Origin: Chlorokybus atmophyticus
Lineage: Eukaryota > Streptophyta > Chlorokybophyceae > Chlorokybales > Chlorokybaceae
Reading direction: 5' to 3'
Assembly (NCBI GenBank): GCA_009103225.1
Contig: RHPI01000260.1
Location: 196,203 to 260,202, forward strand
DNA length: 64,000 nucleotides
Shown: positions 47,388 to 59,665 of the stretch, piece after piece
How the letters are laid out: each line of letters begins with the position of its first letter
How positions within the stretch are numbered: position 1 is the first letter of the stretch
Position numbers and translations under genes: made by a program
The notes under the pieces: model-generated
What the model saw: the letters and a program-made list of their open reading frames with translations, nothing else
Database searches by the model: none
What the model was told of the DNA's origin: nothing

Positions 47388-47456
47388 TGCTGCCAACGAC
47401 GACCAGAACAACGAGCACGACCGCGAAGAGGAGCACAGAGCAGGAGTTCTCTGCTG
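47388..47456. promoter_or_regulatory. Very short divergent promoter (DUF836 / SAYSvFN)
   Basis: Only 69 bp separate the two start codons, so both 5' UTRs and any core promoter must be compressed or overlapping, or lie within coding sequence. No motif is recognised. Confidence 0.4.
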
Positions 47457-48991
47457 ATGGCGGCGGCGGCGGCGGTGTGGGTGAAATGCGTGAACAGCGG
47501 GCGGCGCCTGCCGCTCGCTCTGCCAGCCACCAAGCTCACGGTGCGCACAATGTTGTTGTGCTTGGACCACACCCAAGCGGATGTGGTAAAGTTATTTCAG
47601 TCAGTGACGTCCATGTCAACTTAGCTGAGTTCATGTCTCTGTTTACAAGCCCATAGAAGCAGCATCTATCTTGGGAGTTGTATTGCGGCTGCTTTCAATA
47701 CGCTGTTCCTGGTTGGGATCGTCCTGCATGCAACCGCTACAGAAAGCGCCGCTCTCTCAGCATTGAAGTGCAGTCTGTGTGTTTAGTCTCAAGCGTTCCC
47801 TAGCAAAGCACAGCATAGGCTACTAGAACCGCTACTAGTCTGGCTTGCATTGTGTTTAGTGTGAATTGGGGTCGTAGTGCTCTTGTGTGTGCTGTTGTTG
47901 TGGTTGATGTTGTTGCTTGTTTGCTTGAGTTGTGAGTCAGTCAGTCAACAGCGCACAGGCCTTGGAGCTCTGCAAGGCTGTGGCGGCGTCTGCTGGGTAT
48001 GCGCCCTTCTCCGCTGTCAAGCTTGTGCACATGGGAAGGTTGATATCGCCCTCATCGGCGGGTGATGCTGGCGCCAATGGTACTGACATCGAGCTACGCG
48101 AGGGAGGTGAGAGACAAGCATGTGAGATTTCAGATTAAATACACTGAGCATACTTCCCATAAGTGTGTATGTATACTCAAGAAGTCACAACAAGAATCCG
48201 ACTATGCGACCATGCAGACACAATATTGGCATTCGTGCCACCTTCCACGCCGCCACCATATGTGCCTAAGCCAATCGAGGTGGTTCCAGGGGAAGGTGAC
48301 GCTGATTCGGACGCTGATGAACATAACAGGGCAGAGGTACATACATCATGTCCACTTGTTATGTGCATGCGCGTTGGTTGCCATCATTTTACTTCCGTGA
48401 CTCAGGAGCCTGCTGGGAGCACTTCGGGACGCACAAGAATAGACTATGTGACTGCGTTTCTGCGGCACCGTGTACATGTGCCAGGTGTGGTGATGTGTTG
48501 CTGGTGAGATGTTGAACCATCAGTACCATGTTCTTGTTACTTATCAGGGTACTATCATACGCAGGAAAATACATAGACTTAATGCTTGCCATACCGGCGC
48601 GGCTGTTGCTCGCGTTGGTGCTCTGGTGTGCGGGATCAGTATACGCGTCACGCTGGGACTTTGGGCCAGTATATGTAAGTCATGTGCACATACAGCACCA
48701 GCTGTTGTCATCTCCCTATATCATAAGTGGCTTCTTGTCTTGAGCGCTGCAGGTGCTTGCATCAATCGTAGCTGTCATTTTCTACAACCTGGGCCACCGG
48801 AAACCTGGCGAGAGCAGGTGACATTGGCATGCATGACTCTGTGCTTGTGAATTTGAGAGTTGCGGTCGAATTTAATGACAGTGCTTCTGCCCTGCAGTGC
48901 ATACTCGGTGTTCAATGAGAACTTTGAGGAGCTGCCAGGGACCCTCAATGCCAACCAGATGGATCAGCAGGTGCGGCAAGGACGGCTATGA
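47457..48991 (+). CDS. Ubiquitin-like / SAYSvFN domain membrane protein
   Basis: Exons 47457-47540, 47959-48106, 48218-48336, 48406-48484, 48565-48674, 48753-48817 and 48898-48991 join in phase to 232 residues. The N-terminal ubiquitin-like fold starts VKCVNSGRRLPLALPATKLT and includes KLVHMGRLI and DIELREG-DTILAFVPP. A Pro/acidic linker follows. Two hydrophobic segments (LAIPARLLLALVLWCAGSVY and VLASIVAVIFYNLG) precede the signature SAYSVFNENFEELPGTLNAN. The SAYSvFN domain defines SAYSD1-type ER or vesicle membrane proteins, linked in animals to clearance of stalled translocons. The ubiquitin-like N-terminus is typical of plant and protist members. Confidence 0.92.
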
Positions 48992-49896
48992 ATGGTTACT
49001 TCGGTGACAAGTGCTACCTGCACAAGCCTTGAGCACGTAGCACTTGTTGCTGCAGCTCCAATGCCTGTGTACCACTGTGTAACAACATGTATGTACAAGT
49101 GTACATGGTTCAGTTGGCAGGTACTTCTACCTGCCTAACTACGCGTACTGCCATCACCACACATGTAGGTTTGCATGTACGAATTCCCTCTTGCATCTTT
49201 TGTACACATAGTCAGACATGCGCTGCCAGCACCAACCATGTACTTTTGGTTGGCTGTGTTACCCATGATTTCCTTGTCCCAAGCAACAGTGTCTCTGAAA
49301 AGCCGTGACAAAATCGTCCCGCAACTCCAGTCATGCAAAGCACACAATTAGAAGTTGCCACTCTCCAAGCACATAAGGGTGTCACAAATGTTCGGCGTTG
49401 ACATTGTACTACCTCAGACCAACTGGTGGTGGTATTACATGGGTTACCAATTACAACAGGTTTAAGTGTACGACATTGACTCTACATACATATGCACATG
49501 GGTGTACACAAATCTCAGAGTCTGTGTATAGCGCTCTATGCTGCTCTATCTCACATGTGGTCACGCACACGCGCACCTTATACACACCGCACGCACACCA
49601 TACACAACCGCAAACTACTACAACTGAGAATGAGTGATGTCAGCTACACCAGCCAGTGACTGCATTGTGGCTGTTGCAAAGACAGCCACTTGTCCCTCAT
49701 ACATCACAGCAGACATGCAGCCGACACGCACAATCATCACATTGGTCATGAACGCCTGCGCAATTTGTACAATTGACAACAACGATCCGCACTTAACAAG
49801 CCCACAAATGCACTCTAGTATATGCTATATACTGCTTCACGCGCACTGGTGACAGCAGAGCTAATGCTAGCAAGCTAAACGGCAAAACTGCGCAGT
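48992..49896. other. Convergent intergenic region, nothing seen
   Basis: This lies between the SAYSvFN gene (plus) and the ATX-like gene (minus). It has AC/GT-rich patches near 49560-49620. No coding or repeat feature was supported. Confidence 0.6.
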
Positions 49897-52800
49897 CTAG
49901 TTCATTGAGCCACGACACCCTGGAGCGCCGCACAAGCAGGGCACCTTGTTGTCCTCATTAACAAACAGGTAATTGTATGTGAGCTCCTGCCCAGGCAGTA
50001 TGTTGTGGCGCGCATGAAAGACAATGTGCTTCTGAGGGCCAGCTGGGTGTACGCGGGCGTAACAATTGGGCTGGCACGAGTGGTTGATGAATCGAGAGAT
50101 GTCCCCAAACATGGTGGCATCCACGACCTGCACGTCGTCCACCTTGAACAGATAGCAATCCCTGCCCTGCTCGCGATACCTGCGCTCCCTCAAGTCCGCT
50201 ACCGAGGGCCTTACCAAGTCTCCCAAGTACTCTATCACCATGTCACCTTCCTGGATCGGCCGCCTGGCAATGAGGCCGTACCCATGGATAGCGCTTTTGC
50301 CCATGCACACGCGCAGCGGCCTCAGCGTGTCGTGCAGGTGACGAACTCTTTCCGCCATGGTCTCCTTCAAGGGCACCCTGCACGGCATGAGCATGCCCAA
50401 TTCTTCCATGCTGTGATGCGCGAGGCCCGATGGGATCTGAGGGATGGGCTTCCTGGGAGACACCACTTCGCCCATGCGAAGGACTTTGCTACCGCGTCTG
50501 TACACATCGCAGCGTGCCGCGCCACCTGTGCGCCGCTCCTTGGCCGCAGGCAGCAACACTTCAAGCAGCTCCATCGGCTCCGTGTGATCATCGCTGCTGG
50601 TAGTGCTGCCCTCCATTGCGCGGGCGTCAAGGACAAGCCGAGGGCTCTCGGCTTTGTAGGCCAGCTTGGGCGGCAGCTGAGCTGGCTGCTGAAGCTGCAT
50701 CAGCGGCTTGCTTTGATACTGTGGGAAAGGGCAATCTGGCCAAGGGTCCAACAGCTGTCCGTGCCTTCTACAGTATGCTAGCTTCAGCAACTCGCTATCA
50801 TCCTTATGTGCATGTTTCAACCTAAGCTCTAGCTTCAAACCAGCTATGCGGGCGCAGGATAGGTGAAAAGGCACCGCACAGTTCTTGCCTGCACACTGTA
50901 TGCAAGCGCCTTGTCTGCGCTTGCAGATTGAACACGTCAAGTTCCATCTATCTAATGGAATGCACTCAATCCCACACACAGGCGCCATCCTGTCCAGGTT
51001 CTCAAAGTAGGTCTCTGTAATCCATTGCGCGCAGGATAGATGAGCCCACAAGCCAGCCAGGGAGGCCTCCTTCAAGGCACCACCCGCTATTGGACAAAGA
51101 CAGCACTGCTGCGGCTGGTATGGAACATGCCGACAAACATCACACTGCCACGTGCCCTGCGCCTTATCTAGCCTTGTGCCGTAACACATTTCATGCACAG
51201 AAACCAAACACCTGCGATGCAGCAGACAAGCAATTAGGACAGCTGCACTCAACCGCTTTTCCAGTGAGACATTGCGTATGCTTACCTATCACAAGTAATG
51301 AGCATGTTCTTCTCGTGGTCGACAATCTCAAAGCAGATCGCGCACCTCTCCGCCGGCCACCGGACTCGGATTGGTTGGAGGAGGAGTTCCACTGCATGCA
51401 CCAGCAGATCAACACAGCACAACTTGTGCTCAACAACAGGGTGAAATACCAGTAGGGGTTGAGGACGTACCTACCTGGAGCAGCCGGTTCTTTCTTTGCT
51501 GCCTCCTTTTTCTGCGTCTCCTTTTTGGGTGCATCCTTCTTCTCTTTGGCAGGTGTTGCGGCTGTTGGTGTTGCTGAACCAGGAGGCTTTGGAGCCCCAT
51601 TTTCCAGCTGAAACACAACACCCCATCAGCAATACATCACCAACACAAAGCACCCAAGCGCGCCATGAACCACGCAAACCACAGCATACGGTTTTTGTGC
51701 GCAACTCCTTTACCCATCTTCCTATGGACATGGGCTGCGCAAGTGAAGGAAGATCGACTTTTATACTTTTCCTCCACTTCTTGCCTTTACTGCCCGCATG
51801 CCGCTCAAAGTCTGCTCCAGCAAATGTAATTTTGCCCTTGCACTTGTCACAGCGACAGATGACCCTACAGCAACAACGAGTCAGTAGCCTGCTGGATGCG
51901 GCTCATCAAGCCTGCTAAGCACTTATTCAAGCCAACTACCGCGTCATCAAGCACGAACTTACTTTGCATTGGCAATCAAGTACTCCCCGCGGAAGCCATT
52001 GCACACTACTGGAACCCTGTTTGCAGCATTCTCTTCGGACAATGGATCTATGACAGACTTCGGTCCGGGCCCATAAGAGAAGTGTGGTGCCACTGCTCCA
52101 TCACTGCGAACAGCAATGTTGTTAGCGCGTGTGCAGCATGCAATGTTGTGCGGTTGGTCAGTACATTGCCCATGCAAATTGCTTGCGATACGTACATCTT
52201 GATTGGGGCTGCTGCTGGTGCCTGGACCACCAACTGCGGTTGCGATTGGGACATGCGAGCTTGTAGCGCTGCTTTGCGACACTTTGGGCACTCGTAGTGC
52301 CGCCCGTTCTCCATATCCCGCAAATCATCTCGCGTGAGATTGTCACATGCCGCGTGCACCCACAAGCCGCACTTGTCGTTGTCACAGCACACCCAAGTCT
52401 GGTCGCTGTCGCTATAGCTGATCCAAGTTTTCTCACAAACAGGACAGAACTGTCCTTCTTTGTACGCCTGAACAAACCAATACTTGTGAATTCAACACGA
52501 ATAGGGTCATAACAAGCGCTTGTACTATATGACATGCTGATAACATCGCCACTCAAGCTTGAGACCGACCTTGGCACAAGCTGTGCAGCGACGCTTCTTG
52601 ATGTTTTCGCCCTTGTCTGGTTTCAAAATCTTATCACATCCACAGCACCGCACGCAAAGGCGCTTTGGTGGCGGACTGCCCAACTCTTGCCCTGAAGCGC
52701 TCTCGGGTGGAAGGCCAGCGTCTGTAACTAAGGCTTCCTGCATGGCCAGCGCAAACCTGTGCTGCATGCCAGGCGGCAGCGGCTTTGTCTCCACCAAACA

Positions 52801-54459
52801 TCGAGACCTGCTGAGCAGTTGAGTTGGCGGACATCAAGCAGAGAACCCAAAAAAAATGTAAAGCACCACTTACATTATATTATATTATATTATAAGTGCG
52901 TCAACAGGTGCATTGCAAACTACAATCAAAGCAAGTCCGTGTCACCCATGCTGAATGGTAACAAGCAACACACAGCCTCAACACAGTGGTCACAAAGAGT
53001 GGTTTCATAGCTAACTGTCATTGAGTGAGTCAAAAACCACCACTCATGGTACGGTTTCCACCTTCATATAATGCACAACAAGGTATGCATGAGTGCTTGG
53101 ACTTCCAGAGCTCACAACATGGAAGCTTAGAAGGTAAACGTGGCATGCATGTATCCAGCAAAGCACTTACTCGCCGATGTATTCATGGAAAGGCAGGATG
53201 GCTCCCTCACGAACCCAAGCATAATCCTGCTGCTCGATCATAAGCAAAACCACACGAGTAAGATGTTGTGCGATGGTGCACACAGCCACACAGAACCCCA
53301 ATCAATCTCGCAGCATAATACCCTGGTGCATGAGGAGGTTCAACAGAGCGCTCACCTTGTATTCGTTCTTGTTGTTTAGAGGTGGTCCAAAAAACATGAC
53401 AACGATAGTGTTGCGCGTCGATTCCTTCATCACAGCCTCTGGCAAATTACTGTTGGCATCACAAACCACAGCCGGCCAGAAAGGGTCGTCCCTCAGACCT
53501 GACTTTGCCCAAACGACCTGACCAACCTGGGACAGCAAGGAGAAGCAAGCTGCTGAGTGCACAGACCTAACCTTAAGTGCACAATACACAAGTGGTTCAC
53601 ATGTTGAGGTACTCAACCAAGAACGCAGTGAAGCTTCGCCAGCACATAAAGTAAACACCAGTCATCCGTATAGGCACAATGACTTCGAACGCCCTTGGTA
53701 GCATGCTGACATGCCGTGCACCCAGCAGTTGCTCAAGCCGCTAGCCACATGCAAGCGTACAACTGGTTGTGCGTCTTTCAAGGACTGACGCAAGCTTTGC
53801 GTATGTTCAACACGAGGCAAGGCTACCAGCAGCGCACATAAGACTGGACACCCCAGCAGCTGTGCCTGGCTGACAATGCTGCCTCTTTGTGAGGTGAACT
53901 AAGCTCAACGGTCCTGTGCAAGTGTCCCATCAACGCTCACCTCAAACTCCGCAAGTGGGTAGCGAGGAATCCTCCCTGAGTGGGGACGGACTGAGCGAGG
54001 TGGAATATCTGGCAAATGCGAGGAGCTGGAAGGCAGCAACTCTCCAGGCGGCCCGGGTATGTCGCGGGCGGGGTCAGGTATGTCGTGGGTGAGGTGCAAG
54101 GGTTTGGCTGCGCTGCCGTACTGCTGTTGTCTGAAAGCCAGTTGCGCCGCAGCCACCACTGCGGGCACACCGCTCGGGGAGTGGTTAAAGGGCAAGGGGG
54201 GGCTGCCCACCTCGTAGAGTGGGTCGGGGATGGAGGCGACGGCGTCGGGATGTTGAAGTGCCATGAGGCTCAGCGCGGCGGCGTCAGAGCGTGGGGTCAC
54301 AAGCAGCTGCGCTCCAGCTGGCCCGGCTGCTGCTGCGGAGGCGGCGGCTGCTCCTCCCGTTGCTGGCGCAGAGGAAGGCGTGGGCAGCTCCCCCAAGCTA
54401 CCCCCTGCTGCAGAACCCTGAGTCGCCGGCGCCGCCAACTGCAGCTCCGGTGCTGCCAT
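49897..54459 (-). CDS. ATX3/4/5-like histone H3 lysine methyltransferase
   Basis: This is a trithorax-group SET methyltransferase of the plant PWWP-PHD-SET type, nuclear. Exons (minus): 53941-54459, 53356-53526, 53171-53226, 52570-52807, 52196-52467, 51963-52103, 51714-51864, 51475-51607, 51286-51391, 49897-51211; 1033 residues, all phases agree. Order: Ala/Pro-rich N-terminus; PWWP (VGQVVWAKSGLRDDPFWPAV ... DYAWVREGAILPFHEYIG); zinc-ribbon (CVRCCGCDKILK); PHD1 (FCPVCEKTWISYS, WVCCDNDKCGLWVHAACDNL); the FERHAGS...KKWRKSIKV block typical of ATX3-5; PHD2 (CAICFEIVDHEKNMLITCDR); extended PHD (CCLCPIAGGALK ... CIQCAGKNCAVPFHLSCARI); SET (SAIHGYGLIARRPI, FINHSCQPNCYARV, ELTYNYLF); post-SET CLCGAPGC. 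Key SET residues NHSC and the catalytic Tyr are present. The start ATG at 54459 is the first in frame. Confidence 0.93.
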
Positions 54460-55315
54460 CGCCGCCGCATAAAGCTGCCGCCCTCCCGCCGCCGCCGCCG
54501 CCGCCGCCCTGGCCACCGCTACTGCACTCTTAGCCACCCCCCGCTAAAGCACTCCAGCTGACCGTACCTTCGTAGATGGCACCTAACCCAAAACCTACCT
54601 CGCACACATCCCCAACCCCGCCACCGCCGCCGCCGCCCACCTCGCCGCCGCCGCCGCCGCCGCCGCAGTTAACTTTAACGGCAAGCAGCACGTCTAACTT
54701 AAGACCCAAATGCCGGTAGCAGCCCGAGGGGCAAACCGGCATTCCAGACTGAACCGGTCACAGCTATCCTAGTAGCCGACCACCAAGAGTGAGTAAGCGG
54801 TCACTATGTGCATCAAAAACACCAAAAGTTGCACAGTGCGTCTGGTCGCATTCGGTCGGCGGCCCAACGGACGCGAAACCCCGCGCCCCGCGCGCGGGAG
54901 ACCGGGCGAAAACTCTTGTGCGGGCTTGTGCGGTATTGTGCGCTCGACAGACTCTACCCTACCACTCTCTCTATCGTATCTTTTGGCACGTGCGTGCGTA
55001 GAAGTGTACTTGCAAGTGATTGTGACTTTGGACTCCGTCAAGGACTGGGATTAGGCCAAGTGTTGGGCTAAGCGGCGAGCCAGGGGGTGAATAGGTTTTG
55101 TTTGCTTTGCTCTTGTTGTTGTCTTTTGGAGAAGTGTGGGAGTGTGGATTCATCACCAACAGCAGTTGTTCGTTCATTGGGCACAGGGGAGTGAGCACGT
55201 GCTTGTGTGTGGCAGGCAGAGAAGTGTGTGTACGCGTGCGCACACGCGCGTTGTTGGTGTTGAGAATCTCGTAAACACATTATCACTGTGATGTAGCGGC
55301 GGGTTGGAGTTTCAG
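54460..55315. promoter_or_regulatory. Divergent upstream region (ATX-like / 14-exon gene)
   Basis: The region is very GC-rich near the ATX-like start, with CCGCCGCCG runs at 54480-54520 and 54610-54670. It holds the presumed promoters of both divergent genes. Frames here are produced by GCC repeats. A short plus-strand frame at 54806-55054 lacks splice support. Confidence 0.4.
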
Positions 55316-58300
55316 ATGCGAATAGAGTTACCACCTGATGACGTCTTCGCCTCACCCCAACCATCCCCTTCACCACAGCAGCGCCGATACAACAACGTTG
55401 CTGCTTCTCCAAGCACACGCTTGAGGGCTAGCGCACCGGATGGTACTACTGTTGTCATTGCCGTTGTCGTTGTTGGTATTGGTGTCGAATGCCGTTGTGT
55501 GCCGTCATTGTGGTAAGCGTGGTCCTTGTTGTTGCTGTTGCCGTTACTGTTGTGGCTGTGGTACTGGTGGTGGTGGCAAATGTGATTGTCGTTGTGTGCC
55601 ATCATTGTGGTTCTTTGTTGTTGTTGTTGTTGTTGGTGGTGGTGGTGTTGGTGATGGCATCGTTGTTGTTGTCGTTATTGATGTTGTTTCCACAAGGCCT
55701 GATCTTACATGTAGCACATGTTGTCGTCAGACGCAGGTTACTCGCCCGCAAGTGAGAAGCGGGCACGCCTGCACACACAAGTCTCTCTACCGGTATTCCA
55801 ACCAGGCAATTACTCATTCCTCTACTCCTTCGCACCCCGCACGCCCCAGGTGCCGACACAACAACTACAAGTACACATGAAGATGGTATCGCACAGCAGA
55901 TTGTGCATCTCATCAACGTCAACGTCAAACACAGGCACGCTCGAGGCGGCCCGCAACGGCGTTGGGAGCGATAAGCACAACCAAAAGAGGAGAAGTTGGT
56001 GAAGTTGGGCGTCATGTTGATGTGTGTGATGGACATGATGATAGGCAACATCAACAAAGGTGGGCGAGGGTGCGGCCGGGAAGCTGCCCGCTACCGGCTG
56101 AAAGAGAGGGGTCGATGGAGCAAAGGCGACCCAACTCACCGCTACCCGTAAGTGTGTGTTTGTGTGTGTGTACGTGTATGTGTTTGTGCATACTCTCCCT
56201 TATGATACTAGCGTTACACTCTGTTGCAGGGGATGGCATTTATGTTTCCTTTGAAGGCACCCGTGCCCGCGCAGTCGGTGCCAGTGACAACAACAAATAC
56301 TTGGCGCAGCATCCATGGCAGCAGTAGAGCCGTTGAGTGCAAGCCGGTGGGCGGGCGCGAGTGGGAGATCTGTTCGTGTAAGTATGACAGACACGAGCAG
56401 GTTGAGGCAGAAGAGGAGGAGGATGCTGAGGTTGTTGCAAGAGTAAGTGAACCACACGCACATGCACACATGCACAGTAGACTACATACACGCGCATGCT
56501 CGTGCGCACACATGCACACTTGCATAGAAGGTTGGTTGGATGGTGAGCTGCGAGGTTGATGCTGTTGTGTTGATTACTTGCATTTGATAGAGCGAAGACC
56601 AAATGCGCGCGCAAGCCAAGCCAGAGGAGAAGAAGGACTCTGCATTGGAAACAGACATCAACTCCCCGAAGACCACACGGCTAAGCTTAGTACGAAATGT
56701 CAATTCACATGCATCTGTTGGTACCACCACCACCACCACAACAACCACAACAACGACATGTTGCTCCCAGGACCAGCTCTCCCCTCGCAGTCTGGCCTCC
56801 CTCTGCGCCACGGGCGACTCCCACGCTCTCGAATGCTTCCGCACTTCCTTAAACAACCTCCGCAAGGGCCGCAAGTTCTTCACTTCTGCGGGTTCGTGTC
56901 GTCCAACTCAGGCGTGGCTCGAGCTGCCTAACGCGGAACCGAGAGTGCGGAGGGCGGTGGGACCCGTGTTGGGTGGAGCATGGATGGACATGATAGCGAG
57001 GGTGGTGAACGGGAAGTACTCGAGCGTGGCGGAAGGGGAGAGAGGGGAGCAGGAGAGGCAGATGCAGCAGACGGTGGGAGCGTACATGAAGGTAGGTTGG
57101 TCTTGCTGTGTGCGCGCGCGTACACACTTATACACACCTATACACACGCGCGCATGCTCACGCGCAGGCATGCGCGTGCGTGCGTGTGTGCATGTCCATA
57201 TGCAAGTATACGTGATAAAGTGGCGGACTGACCTTTGCCCATTGTGATCACCTAAGACAAAGTGCATGGAAACTGACCCTTTCCTCTCTTGTGCAGCTGA
57301 TCATGGAGGTGTTTGACCACTACCGCCAGCTCGACGTGTTGCTGTATCGCGTGTCCCAAACCGACACCACACAAACACCTACCATGTCCATGGCTCAGTT
57401 CTGGAGGTGATAAGAGAGACTCCACCCTCTCCCACCCTCACAACATTCACTCTTCTAATCAGCAAATGAGTGCTCAGGTTGGCTAGAGAGTGCGGGCTGG
57501 CGGGGACGCGGGCGGTCTCGATGGGCGCGGCGGCGCGGGCGCTGCTCGGGTTGGGTACAGGGGGGGAAGGGGGAGGAGGGGCGTCCGCACACGCGCAGCG
57601 CTGGAGCGCTGTTGCACGAAAGGGCTTGCACTCGGGTAAGTGTGGATGAGCTTGGTGTACACACACATACACGCACGCACGTACGCTCCCCCCCCCCCCC
57701 CCCCCACCCCACNNNNNNNNNNNCCCCCCCCCCCCCCCCCCCACACCCCCACCCCACCACACACACATGTACACGGTTGCACGCTCGTGCTCACCTGCTT
57801 GCACTGCTTCTCCTCCAGACTCTCTATCAAGTGGTGCCGAAAGCCCACCTTACCCCGACTCCCCTTCCGCCACCGTCTCTCCTCACGATCAGCGCCCCGC
57901 GACGTCTCCCGCGTCCACCGCCGCCGCCGCCGTGGCCTCGCTGTTCGACTCGCTGCGATCGGGGCCGCGCTGGTCTCGCTCCGCTGGCGACGGGGTGAGT
58001 GTGTGTGTGTGTGTGTGTGTGAGGAAGGGAGAGGAGAAGTGTGGGAATGTTGTGTGTTGATGTGGGGTCTGGCAGAGGGGGAGTTTGGCGGGGGATGGGA
58101 GTGACGGCGTGTTGTGGACGCGAAGAGAGCGGGAGCGTCGCATCGATGCAGCGACGTTTGTTGAGTACTTGCTGAGATTGGCGCAAGTGAGGGTGGCGTG
58201 ATATTGCAATGTTGGGTTTGGGTTGGGTTTGGGGTGACTGATGGTGTGGTGTTGGGTTGCAGTTGAAGCATGCGCAACTGGCAACGCTATCACAGCAATG

Positions 58301-59035
58301 GAGCGCGGTATTTGATCACGACATCCGCCCCAACGCGTGCAAGCCAGTGAGTAAAGGAGCGTGTGTCATGCGTGCCCATGCGCAGGACCTCAGTACCAAC
58401 TAGATGTATGTGTCTCAGATGTCTTCATTTGCGGGTGCGGTGGCATCAAGCGATGTGTACACAATTCTTGAAACCAACGAGGCAAAGCTGCTCAAAGTGT
58501 TCCGCTACTTCATTGCCGACAAGTCAAAGGCCAGGAGGCCAGGAGGACCCACCATGTCTTTTAATGAGTACTATCAGGTAATGTGGTTGCGTGAGTGGTT
58601 GGATGCCTTCACTGTGCTGGGCTGTGACTTGGTGCCTCACGCAGATGATGATGGATCTTGACATGATGGATGCGAAACTCGACCCACGTGCGGTTGCGCG
58701 CGTGTTCACCAAATCCACCGGCTACACCGACATATTACCACAGGTGAGAGAGATGCGCAGTTGTGGGATCTGCACTTGTGCACGAAGAGTCCACACTGCA
58801 AAGTTTCAATCAAAGCTGTGCTGAGGGCATCTACGCACAGGTGCACGCAAACAACAGCGAGAGTGAGATGACATTCGATGAGTATGTGGAGTCGCTTCTG
58901 CACTGCGCTTGTTTGTACAGGCACGCGGGTGACAACAGCGGGGGCGCTCACAACAGCATGCCGACAACTGTACACGACTGGCTACTGAGAAAATATCTGC
59001 CTACAGCCAAGGAGAAACTGCCAGGAAGATTGTAA
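55316..59035 (+). CDS. 735-residue protein of unknown function (14 exons)
   Basis: Exons 55316-55442, 55731-55998, 56060-56147, 56230-56442, 56591-56689, 56771-57091, 57297-57406, 57478-57635, 57819-57994, 58076-58186, 58263-58346, 58419-58577, 58645-58743 and 58841-59035 are mutually in phase, ATG to TAA. The N-terminal third is polar and Ser/Pro-rich, with an acidic EAEEEEDAEVV stretch. The middle and C-terminal parts are helical: HYRQLDVLLYRVSQTDTTQT, then MSMAQFWRLARECGLAGTRA, DAATFVEYLLRLAQLKHAQL, TMSFNEYYQMMMDLDMMDAK and SEMTFDEYVESLLHCACLYR. The repeated [LMF]SxxEYxx or FxEY pattern after helices resembles paired EF-hand-like units without canonical DxDxDG loops. Such proteins are common in flagellate protists. 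No function is assigned. Intron 8 contains an assembly gap. Confidence 0.78.
57686..57752. repeat. Poly-C tract with 11-N gap in intron 8
   Basis: Long runs of C flank 11 unknown bases (57713-57723) inside intron 8 of the 14-exon gene, so sequence length here is not reliable. Frames crossing it (poly-Pro, poly-Gly) are artefacts. Confidence 0.95.
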
Positions 59036-59665
59036 CACGAGCGCATTGCTTAATAGTCTGCTCGTATCCGCACAATGTACAGGCTCCACCAATATCCACT
59101 GTATGAAAAACCTACAGAAGAGCAAGCAATCCAATCAATTTCGTGTGTGCTTGACTATTACAGCGCACCTTCTCAACCATAAATGCCGCAACGGCTAAAG
59201 CCGTATCTGTTACTGGTAATCGGCCACACTTGCAGTGAATTCGGACTCCAGGTGAAATGCACTAGGTTTGCAACCACACGCTTGCAAACAAAGCCAACAC
59301 CTCAGCCCGCTGTAAGGTACACTTTACCCATTGCCTTACAGCAGCTTCAGAAGCAGACACAGATGGCGATGTGCTGTTTGGTTGGGACCATTGACAGAGC
59401 TGTGGCAATGTACCCAAACTGTTGTGCTTGCCAGAACACTCGCAGTCACAAATTGTGCATGAAAACCTTTTGCTGTCTACATCAGCTGCAGCACAGAATT
59501 GTGCGAGCAAAACACCCAATGACGTGTGCGTGACATGCCAGGAAATCTGCAACTAAGTAAGCCCAGTCTCAGGCAAACTGTTGCTCCCCAATCACGATCA
59601 CGATAATATAGGGCGCGTTCAAAATTTACCTTAGCCTACCTAAGCCAATATTCCAACACCAACAG
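59036..59665. other. Convergent intergenic gap, nothing seen
   Basis: This lies between the 14-exon gene (plus) and the PRCC homologue (minus). No repeat or gene was recognised. Confidence 0.6.
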
